Below, in pieces: positions 57,201 to 64,000 of a DNA stretch of 64,000 bases. A model generated the notes under the pieces. That model made no database searches. It had not been told where the DNA came from and saw nothing but the letters and a program-made list of their open reading frames with translations. Source of the stretch: Amphiura filiformis (lineage: Eukaryota; Echinodermata; Ophiuroidea; Amphilepidida; Amphiuridae). A program made the translations under genes and the position numbers. The first letter of the stretch is position 1. The number at the start of each line of letters is the position of its first letter. Location: positions 11,684,313 to 11,748,312 of the forward strand of contig NC_092647.1 in NCBI RefSeq assembly GCF_039555335.1, given 5' to 3'.

Positions 57201-58874
57201 ATCAGATTCTTCAGTGCCAAATTTGCATATTGCTCATCAGATGTTGGTTAATTGTTTATAATTATGCAATAGTCAGACAGAGCAAAAGAAATCTAATAAT
57301 ATTTTTTCACAAATACGAAAAATTTTGAAATACGCCTTCACCTGCCTTCTTTTGTGTTTTACTGTTTACTGAAATGCGTGGGCAAGAACATTTAAAGGGA
57401 GAAATGTATATGACATATGACTGGAAACAAGCTTAATGTGATACTGTACCCCTTGATAAATTAAAAGGTACCATTAGAATGTACCTCATTTCTTAACATA
57501 TGAACCACTTGTCTTGAATCACTGAAATATCAGTGAAGTAGTAGGATTCCTTTGCCCCTATAATATACATAACTTTTGTTACCAGTGTGTAATTATTTTT
57601 TGAGAAAAATGCAAAATTAATCACAAAATTTACCAGGGAGTGTAGTACCACCTTAATTTAGGAATATTGCTATATTCACTTTGGATAATCACAATACACT
57701 TGATGCATGAATTTCTAAACAACTTGATAATTATGTAAAACATACAACCTACCTTCTGTAGTTCAACTTCACTGATGATCTTAAATTTAAAATAGCTTTC
57801 AACAAAGTATGAAGTTGTCCTTGGAAGCACCATATTGTTGGCCAATAGTGTTCATCAACTATGGGTATGTGACGGGAGACAAACTCCTTAAACTTTGTGT
57901 TTCCACAGACTACCATCGGCTTCTGAATAAAACAAAAATGAGAATGACTCTTGTAAATAAACTTACAATGGAACAGCTCCAAGAGCAAAAACAAAACCAA
58001 CATTTTATGACGTACGAGTAGTACCCGGTGCTAATTGCATTACCCAGCTAACACAAAACATTTTATAGAAAATGTTTAAATGTTGGGTTATATATGAAGC
58101 TGGAACGAATATACCTACAGGTATAGGTGTATCTGTATTCGTCTCAAATATGAAGGGTAAAACATTTTAATAACATTACAAACATTTTAAAAATTGCTAC
58201 AAAACATTTTACATTAAGGGGCTGTGTAATAATAACTAGGAGAGGGTAAAATGGGGGGGGGAGCGACACTATTTTTTTGTTAGTCGAAAGGGGGAAGCAA
58301 TTTTGACACACATTCATGGGGCGCCTTTTAAATTAAAAAGGCTTAGGAAAGCAGTACGGAAATACTTAAATACCTGTATGCAAATTTTCCTTTACATTGC
58401 ACTCGTTATATCCACACCATTTAAGTTTTGCAAATTGGGATCCTAAAATATTGCCATGGGATCCCAAAAATTTGGCATGTAGAATGGGGGGAGGGGCAAA
58501 ATTTTTTTGGAAGGACAAGAGGGGATCGGTGGGAAAGCATTTTTGGCACACCATTTGAAAATGTTACCCCCTGGCTCATAATTATTACACATCCCCTTTC
58601 AGAACATTTTGACATGTTGTAGTGGGTTAATGTGGTTTTTTCATAGACCAAAAATATTTTCATGACAAATTGTGTAACCTGACATTTAAAATGATAAAAA
58701 AGTTTTGACCAAAACCAACATATTTTTACGGTTTTAAAAGATTCCTATGTTGGTTTTATACCTTACCTTTACAACCTTTGTAATGTAATATGTGAAGTAT
58801 ACGATGAGAAATGCCAATAGCAGCCATGTTTCTTCAATATCATAGGATTCCTCTATATCCATAGCATCTGCCAT
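51027..58874 (-). CDS. ABHD1/ABHD3: ABHD1/ABHD3-type alpha/beta hydrolase, nine exons
   Basis: Nine minus-strand exons (58767-58874, 57753-57922, 55232-55368, 54688-54794, 54309-54421, 53519-53695, 52803-52860, 51894-52059, 51027-51238) join with consistent phases and GT-AG sites into 415 codons plus stop, close to the usual ~400-residue length of this family. A hydrophobic segment at about 17-31 is the N-terminal membrane anchor. Then come HYWPTIWCFQG, the oxyanion/strand region IPGISGSSAEGY, VVFNNRGLGG, the nucleophile motif GASAGG (Ser209), MFGYRDCESYY, the acid motif AADDPFAP (Asp338/339) and GGHAGFLEG (His368). Family members are membrane-bound, ER-type lipid hydrolases; vertebrate ABHD3 acts on medium-chain and oxidised phosphatidylcholines. 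The exact substrate here is unknown, and ABHD1 versus ABHD3 cannot be decided (they may be co-orthologous to it). A diverged second terminal exon lies at 26581-26774. Confidence 0.95.
51894..52059 (-). CDS. ABHD1/ABHD3: ABHD exon 8 (catalytic acid)
   Basis: Acceptor TATTCCAG. Encodes SQTIRQFHTRLTVPMFGYRD, then YYEEANLAGKMHKIQVP and TLFMSAADDPFAPLS, which holds the acid of the triad. Donor GTAAGC splits a Ser codon. Confidence 0.95.
52455..52735. repeat. AACATTTT-type repeat in ABHD intron 7
   Basis: Same family as 46335-46575 and 58040-58210: TTTAACATTTTAATAACATT at the left and TGTGTTTGCTGGG at the right. Confidence 0.6.
52803..52860 (-). CDS. ABHD1/ABHD3: ABHD exon 7 (58 bp)
   Basis: Acceptor CTCTCCAG. 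Encodes NLPMIQQSKVNLDVNHILK. Donor GTAACA in phase 0. Called because its phases link exons 6 and 8 and it matches the family's spacing. Confidence 0.88.
53519..53695 (-). CDS. ABHD1/ABHD3: ABHD exon 6
   Basis: Acceptor CTATAG. Encodes INLFHYLCNYGDE, the cap-region stretch, then FPNIVLFNNTLTSD. Donor GTAAGT; ends with two bases of a Gln codon. Confidence 0.9.
53890..54005. repeat. A/T low-complexity tract in ABHD intron 5
   Basis: Runs of AAAAATCA and ATTTAAAT words. Simple sequence only. Confidence 0.7.
54309..54421 (-). CDS. ABHD1/ABHD3: ABHD exon 5 (nucleophile)
   Basis: Acceptor CTTCAG. Encodes TPRTFAVTNTDDMRTVI, then APVMAAGASAG; the nucleophile elbow is GASAGG (Ser209), where relatives often have GVSMGG. 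Donor GTAAGT splits the second Gly codon. Confidence 0.95.
54688..54794 (-). CDS. ABHD1/ABHD3: ABHD exon 4
   Basis: Acceptor CTTCCAG. Encodes SSAEGYAKEMVQSVL, then LGYKAVVFNNRGLGG, a highly conserved block of the family. Donor GTAAGT in phase 0. Confidence 0.95.
55232..55368 (-). CDS. ABHD1/ABHD3: ABHD exon 3
   Basis: Acceptor TTGATAG. Encodes ELVMTPDDGEICLDWVDD (the domain's first strands), an acidic linker, and RPIVILIPGIS, the strand before the oxyanion region. Donor GTAACT; ends with one base of a Gly codon. Confidence 0.92.
55730..55860. repeat. ATTT/AATATTAAA simple sequence in ABHD intron 2
   Basis: (TTTA)n near 55736-55760 and (AATATTAAA)n near 55826-55855. Confidence 0.75.
56940..57135. 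repeat. Dispersed repeat fragment in ABHD intron 2
   Basis: CCCTCTATGG, CACAGGGTGTGTAGG, CTTCCACAGGGGGTGTATAG and TTTCAACTGGAAT words match the family at 11075-11105, 11555-11932 and 39161-41263. Confidence 0.55.
57437..57652. mobile_element. TTAA-flanked MITE, copy C (short, decayed)
   Basis: TTAA at 57433-57436 and 57653-57656. The right part matches copies A and B (CCCCTATAATATACATA, TTTTTGAGAAAAATGCAAAA, GTGTAGTACCACC). The left arm is shortened. Lies in ABHD intron 2. Confidence 0.65.
57753..57922 (-). CDS. ABHD1/ABHD3: ABHD exon 2
   Basis: Acceptor TTATTCAG. Encodes KPMVVCGNTKFKEFV, then the family-typical HYWPTIWCFQGQLHTLL and LNYR. Donor GTAGGT; ends with two bases of a split Arg codon. 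Confidence 0.92.
58040..58210. repeat. AACATTTT-type repeat in ABHD intron 1
   Basis: Starts ACCCAGCTAACACAAAACAT and holds AAAACATTTTAATAACATTA; same family as 46335-46575. Confidence 0.6.
58216..58599. mobile_element. TIR element in ABHD intron 1
   Basis: AAGGGGCTGTGTAATAATAA at the left and, in reverse complement, AAAGGGGATGTGTAATAATTA at the right. GC-skewed GGGGG-rich interior and no coding. Confidence 0.7.
58767..58874 (-). CDS. ABHD1/ABHD3: ABHD exon 1 (start and membrane anchor)
   Basis: Begins MADAMDIEESYDIEETW and runs through the hydrophobic LLLAFLIVYFTYYI anchor to VVK, then the donor GTAAGG. 36 codons, ends in phase 0. An overlapping upstream ATG (ATGAACTATGG) is in another frame and would make a short upstream ORF. 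Confidence 0.88.
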
Positions 58875-58879
58875 AGTTC

Positions 58880-59495
58880 ATTATTAGCTATCAATCATGA
58901 CCTGCATACATAATAATAGAAACCAGAGCACCGGTATAATTAATATCAGGTCAATTGGCCAAGTAATAAGAGATACAGTGTCAGGAACATAACAAATCTA
59001 CACTGCATGTACAGTATCTGGATTAATTGCAGTGAAGTGTGCTACAATGAGTCCAGGAAATAAAAATAATCATTAGGCCAAATAAAAATACTAATTTGTT
59101 TTGCATCCACAAATGACCACAATCCACACTTTCTGGGATCAGTCATCCATATATTTTTCTTCAATTTTCATAAATTAAATTTAAAGTTTTTATTAATAGT
59201 AACATGTTAATGCTGATAAACAAGTTTATTAGTCAACATGAACTTGCAGGTGTTTTTGGGGAACTGAAAAGGGTCTAATCCCTCATAATCTTAAATAAAA
59301 AAAAGGGCAACACCTGATAATCTTAAATTTAAAAAAGGTTTGTCGTTTTGGGCAGATTAGCAATTAAATTTTACATGAAAACTGCTGTAATGTTGGCAAA
59401 AAAAAAACTAAACAAAAAACTCTCCTCTCTCCTCACTTTTCCAAACGGGTGGGCACATTTTTTAATTTTATGTGGCCTTACTACTACAGCGCGAC
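58880..59495. other. Upstream flank of ABHD
   Basis: On the minus strand this is the putative promoter and 5' UTR region. No TATA box or CpG-rich stretch stands out. A 20 bp phrase around CTGATAATCTTAAA is repeated near 59280 and 59315. Confidence 0.35.
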
Positions 59496-59499
59496 TTAA

Positions 59500-60607
59500 C
59501 GCGGCTGTGTACTCTAGCCATTGTTTCTTTCACAAAATTGAGTTTTTATGATATGTTTGTACCTTGATATGTTTTTTATAAATACAAGGAATGAAAATCC
59601 AGATTTGTAAACTCCAACTGCAATATTTTAAGGATTTTATTTCACTATTCCACTCGTGTTTGAAATTGAAAAGGAAAGAAAATCTTTGTTGTACCAGCCA
59701 GGTACATGCGCGCAACAACTCATCGCGTTGCGTGTCGCGCAATTTGTTAACGCACAAATCACGCGTCGCATACGCCGACGCTTATCTGTATCTTGCCGCA
59801 TCTTATGGAAACACCACGGAAGCACTGATTTCACAAAAACCTAGTGGTCAAATGGCTCCGTTTTAGCTGATAAAATGTGGGTTTTTCAAGTTCTTTCCCC
59901 GATTAAATATCAAGTTATGAATGGATTTCGCTCAAACTTCTCAAGGGGCTGTGGATTTACTCGATGTTCACGTAATATAAGTTTCAAAAAAGAAAACTGT
60001 CGCATTCTCCTGTGAGATTCGATGAAAGTGCAAAATGTGACCACTTTAAACTTCAACGGCCATTATTTCAATGTTCATTTTCTCGGTAAAATGACGATTT
60101 AGGTACACGATAACTCAATAAATACAGCATCTATAGGTAAGCAAATATGATCATCGTAAAAAGCATGATCGACTCAAGAAACGGTTTTCTCATTTTTTAT
60201 ATTTTGGTCTATTTCCGATTTTGGGCATCATTTTGTGCAAATAGGCGTTTTTGAATTTTAAAAAGTTCATTTTGATGCCTTATATGGTCAATATCTCAAA
60301 AAATAAGGCCAATATCAAAAAAAATAAAAAAAACGTTTTTGGAATGGAGCCTCAAGATTGAGCTAAAAACAAAATAAAATATTTTTGGAAAGAGTGTTTT
60401 TTGTTATGATGTACCTAACAAATATTGCCAAAAACTCACTTTTTGTGATTTTCTTCAAAATTGTTGTTTTTACCCCAAATCTGTATTTATATTAAGATTT
60501 AGTGATGTCTTGCCTTCATAAAAATGTATACTTTTATATGTTTTGCGCGAATAATTTCAAAGTTATTGCACTTTTACTACATGCATGTCTGAGAGTACAC
60601 AGCCACC
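59500..60607. mobile_element. 1.1 kb TTAA-flanked TIR element
   Basis: TTAA at 59496-59499 and 60608-60611. The left end CGCGGCTGTGTACTCTAGCC and the right end, read in reverse complement, GGTGGCTGTGTACTCTCAGA, are the inverted repeats. No transposase; the interior is unrecognised. piggyBac-like by target site (inference). Confidence 0.65.
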
Positions 60608-60611
60608 TTAA

Positions 60612-60752
60612 ACTGCTAGTATTTTTTATATACTTCCTTGTTTGGCTTAATGGCTAAATTTCATGAATTTTACAATTTCATTTTTAAATACCGGTATTAA
60701 AAAAAAAAAAACATATCTGTAATTGAAATTTGGACACATAAACAACAACTAT

Positions 60753-60817
<65 letters not shown>

Positions 60818-61285
60818 GTTCTGACAACAACATCAAATTACATAAAAATAATTGCACAATAACATTTCAATATTATGAAAACATTAAAATAATTGCACAT
60901 TAGAAATATTTAGAAACACTTTGTGAACAGCCTCACTAGAGCTGCTAAAAATAGTTTGATTTGAACTATATGAAATTTTTGGCCACCCGAAAGGGAGGGG
61001 GGGGCAAGGATTTTTGGTAAACCGAGAAGGGGGGGGCAAGTCAGTATACGCTCTAAAAAGGCTTTGGAAAACAGTTAGGAAACGCACATTTGCTTGGAAA
61101 AGTATACCCTTTTTCCTGATTTCCGTTTTTGACACCCTAAACAGGTACAGCGCTGTACTTGCCCAATGCTGAAAAACAACTTTAAATCCTAGCACATGAT
61201 GGGTCTCCCCGGGGGGTCTCCAGTACTCTCCACCTTATACAAGTGCCAGAGGCGTAGCTGGGATTTTTTTCCAGGGGATTCTCTA
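60612..61285. other. Gene-free stretch with (CAA)n
   Basis: 60750-60818 is a (CAA)n microsatellite of more than 20 units. 60985-61085 has GGGGGGGGCAAG repeats. No gene supported. Confidence 0.6.
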
Positions 61286-61295
61286 GTTCTCTCAC

Positions 61296-61709
61296 CCGGG
61301 GGTACTCGATCAGTACAAATGACCATACGGGGACGTGCCACAAACATGATCAGTACAAATGACCATACGGGGACGTGCCACAAACATGGGTAGCATATTC
61401 AGCCTTCTGGTATATCAATGACCCCTTTTTCAAAGCCTATTTTGGTATACATGTATGAATGGGTCCTTTTTTCAAAATTTTCTCAATTTTTTCGGAAAAC
61501 AGCCCAATTTTTCCTTCATCTAGCCAAAATTTTCAAAATTGGGAAAATTTGTAAAAACTAAGACAATTTTGGGTAAATTTGGCCGAAAATTTTGACTTTT
61601 GGAATATCAATGGGTCCAAATTTCTTGAAAAATTGGTATATTTATGGGTCTACTTCCAAAATCTCAGCGGCACGTCCCTACCAAAACCAAACTTGAGTAC
61701 CCCCCCGGG
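61296..61709. mobile_element. 414 bp hAT-like element with 8 bp duplication
   Basis: Ends CCGGGGGTACTC and GAGTACCCCCCCGGG, flanked by exact TCTCTCAC at 61288-61295 and 61710-61717. Inside, a 38 bp unit containing GACCATACGGGGACGTGCCA is duplicated in tandem near the left end. A partial copy lies at 14287-14525. Confidence 0.85.
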
Positions 61710-61832
61710 TCTCTCACTCCTTTATTATTTTGGCCTGCGCTAGGGGGGGGGGGAGGCAAATGGGACGGGCCCAAATAGGCATTGCCTGGGGGAAATTACC
61801 CCCCTGCCCCCGGCAGCTATGCCACTGACAAG

Positions 61833-62935
61833 TGCCCCCCCCGGGGGTGCCAGTTGAACCGTCAATGAAGTCATCACCGCCCAAAATTTCGCGGTAAAAG
61901 GGTATCTTTTTAAGCATAGGCCACGTCCAGCGGAGACGCTAAAAGGGTCTCAATTTTGGTGTTTTCTGGAAAAAGGGTACCTTTTTACAATAGATATGTC
62001 GGCGTTTTGGGTTCATGAAAAATCAAAGTCCAGCATTTGACGTCAGCCGCTGTTTTCGTTCCTGATTGTAACCAACTTCTTACTTCCGGGTCTGTAAGTG
62101 TAATATATTAGTCTTGTGCCCGGTCTTGTACCATGATTAAAACTTCGGTGATGTTTGTGCATGCTGCCGAGCGGGCTGCGTAGAGGCGGGCGTAGAGACT
62201 ACGAATTTTGTACGAGGTACAGGTACTGTGTAATCGGAATGGATTACGACATACGTTTGACTGCTGAACCAGATATGACAGGAACCATGCCTTTTGGAAA
62301 TCGTGAAGTGACATTTGCCATCGCTGTTTGTCACCCGTGCAAAACCGAAGTTAAACGGGGAAAAAAAGTGCTTTATATTTCAGATTTCAGAGCTTAGCGC
62401 GGATCATGGATTCGGCCCGGGATTCAGCACTGAAATCAAAGGTAAATAGCTACGCTTTATGGTTCATGTATTTATTGCCAAGAATAGGAAATAAAACTTT
62501 TCTACTACAATAACCTGTTGGTGTATGATCTTCCCAGGATGTACAAGTACTAATTGGATACCAATGGCAATGAAATGATTGCAGCTTGTTTGTTGTGTAT
62601 GACCACAATTTTGTGTTAAGGATGATATTCCAGGCTATTTCATATTAACAGAAATTGTATGTAAAGGGATTGGAAATACACTAGGTAAATATTGCTTTCT
62701 ACCTTCGTCAGTGAAAAGGGTCATTTTGGGACATGTAAGGTCAGTGATATGGGTACCTTTGATTGCACCATGGCTGTGGTCAGTGATTTGGGTATCCTTT
62801 TTTCATAGCAGGTCAGTGGTAAGGGTTACCTTTCAGCCCTTGGGCATGTCAGTGTTTTGGGTGAAAAATAAAAGTGTCTGGTCAGTGATGACAACATGCA
62901 ATGGTATATGAGTGGCACCCCCGGGAGTGCCCCCC
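61833..62935. repeat. CCCCCGGGGG-bounded repeat region
   Basis: Both ends carry GGCACCCCCGGG/CCCGGGGGTGCC words. Between them AAAAGGGTACC-like words (61890-61990) face GTCAGTG..TTGGGTA words (62700-62890). It may be one element of about 1.1 kb, but the end motif is itself palindromic, so the orientation cannot be decided. Confidence 0.4.
62407..62442 (+). CDS. Possible first coding exon
   Basis: ATG with A at -3 and G at +4 opens MDSARDSALKSK and meets GTAAAT at 62443. No downstream exon is visible before the window end, and it lies inside a repeat-rich region, so it may be chance. Confidence 0.15.
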
Positions 62936-62939
62936 GGTC

Positions 62940-63354
62940 AACCCCATAGAAAAGCGTATCAATTTTCCCAGGGGTGAATTTATGTTCAATTTCAGCTCCC
63001 CCCTAGGAGGGTCAAAACGTAGGGGGGGCCTATCCTCCCCGGGGATCCCCCCCCCCCCCTTTTTTTGGCATCAGCCCCCCCCTCCCCCTAATAAATGCTT
63101 GTGAACGAACCCTATTCCCCGGCCTAATTCCCATTTTTGTGTGGTAAGAGAATTCCACATGTAGGCCCTACCCCGGGGCCCTACTAACTTACTACCGGTA
63201 AGGGAAGGCGGGCCATGTGGCCTTCACCGTGTTCACGATGTGATCAAAGGCGGTGTATGTATCCGCTCTCACTCTCAGTGTGTGGGATTCAGGTTGGGGA
63301 AGAATTCATGCGGCGCGGTCAAGTGGGGAATTTATATTTTCTGGAACAATACAT
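62940..63354. other. Gene-free, GC-skewed stretch
   Basis: C- and G-runs at 63030-63095 and nothing coding recognised. Confidence 0.4.
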
Positions 63355-63357
63355 GGG

Positions 63358-63640
63358 AAGAGGTTGTGTGGCACAGTGGCTAGAGCATTGGACTCATGAT
63401 CGCAAGGTTGTGGGTTCGAACCCCATCTCGGCCATTGCCTCCACTCAATAGACCCAAGAGTAATCATTGTACCGTCCTAAAATGATCCATCAGGCTATGA
63501 TGTTTCCAAACAGACGTAAAAATGTAGTGTAGAAATTGACCTTGTGTCAGCTTGGCGTGATGGCAATTGCCCCTGCCGAGTTCCTCCGGGAGTTTCAGAT
63601 ATATACATACATACAAGAATCCCCTGGCAGTGAATACATG
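63358..63640 (+). mobile_element. tRNA-derived SINE (Met-like head)
   Basis: TGTGGCACAGTGGCTAGAGC (D-arm/A box), an anticodon-like CTCATGA loop (CAT) and a B box GGGTTCGAACCCC. The acceptor arms do not pair, and a non-tRNA body follows, including CCTGCCGAGTTCCTCCGGGA and a short (ATACATAC) run near 63602-63614. Confidence 0.6.
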
Positions 63641-64000
63641 CATGCATGCAGGAATTATCATGCACTGACAGATCATTCACCGATGTTCACCCGTGTTTAT
63701 TGATAGGTCGTCAAAAAAAGATGACGACTAGTGTAGGCCTACAACTACAAGGATTTTAATCGAGTCATATTAATAGAGCTCCAATATTTAAACCTACCTA
63801 CCGTACGTACGTGTGATGACCTTGAACATAAACATGCATGCGAAGTCGAGTCAATCATATAGTAATAGTTCTGCTGCTATGGCATGTCGTATACCTTGGA
63901 TACGCTGTCGTGGTAACAATTATACTTCGAAGAATGCATGTGCAATGCACTTCTTATCAAAAACGTATCATCCGGACAGCACGCGCTCGGCCAAGGACAC
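63641..64000. other. Gene-free stretch
   Basis: Nothing recognisable apart from GCATGCATG-type words. Confidence 0.35.

Noticed and set aside
61833..62935. Well-defined transposon with CCCCCGGGGG TIRs
   Set aside because: The end motif is its own reverse complement, so inverted and direct arrangements cannot be told apart and no target duplication was found.
63358..63432. Functional tRNA-Met
   Set aside because: The CAT loop and B box look right, but the acceptor stem does not pair and a SINE-like body follows.
1..64000. Endogenous virus or LTR retrotransposon
   Set aside because: No integrase, protease, capsid or LTR pair was seen; all RT fragments are LINE- or Penelope-type.

Overview
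This is an AT-rich animal (metazoan) nuclear genomic window, most likely from a marine deuterostome invertebrate such as an echinoderm or hemichordate. The evidence is: a multi-exon gene with GT-AG introns; an intronless rhodopsin-like GPCR; Penelope-like, L2/CR1-like and RTE-like retroelement remains; tRNA-derived SINEs; and a dense crowd of short inverted-repeat elements with clean target-site duplications. There is no bacterial, organellar or viral gene organisation. The species cannot be fixed from sequence alone.

Only two genes are well supported. The first is a nine-exon alpha/beta-hydrolase gene of the ABHD1/ABHD3 type on the minus strand (51027-58874). All exon phases agree and it encodes a 415-residue membrane-anchored enzyme with Ser, Asp and His candidates in order. 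A second, diverged terminal exon of the same family lies 24 kb further along on the same strand (26581-26774). The second gene is an intronless class A GPCR (37214-38335, plus strand, 373 residues). Just downstream lies a fresh but broken copy of its ECL2-TM6 portion (38396-38697). Two possible orphan exons (36600-36752 and 50388-50592) and one possible first exon (62407-62442) are listed at low confidence.

Layout: 0-21 kb is gene-free and made of nested repeats: a 2.4 kb TTA-flanked inverted-repeat element, an 841 bp TAA-flanked element, three copies of one dispersed repeat (one interrupted by a SINE), and tRNA-Gln-like SINEs. 21.7-22.5 kb is a minus-strand LINE fragment. 22.5-26.1 kb is rich in GAACAC/GTGTTC repeats. 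26-30.9 kb holds a SINE, the extra ABHD exon, a rearranged Penelope-like element with a hammerhead-like motif, half of a palindromic element and a two-period minisatellite. 37-39 kb is the GPCR locus. 39-46.6 kb is a LINE/MITE graveyard with an interstitial telomeric array and two tandem-repeat blocks. 47-49 kb holds two textbook MITEs, one an almost perfect 665 bp palindrome. 51-58.9 kb is the ABHD gene, with MITEs in its introns. 59-64 kb is again repeats.

The two genes show no sign of working together; they are on opposite strands about 13 kb apart. The most striking features are structural: telomeric repeats inserted into a hairpin loop with an 11 bp duplication, several independent families of TTAA-flanked palindromic elements, a repeat array that switches period from 16 to 26 bp, a retroelement whose RT and endonuclease parts point away from each other, and a strong excess of the palindrome TAGGCCTA across the window.
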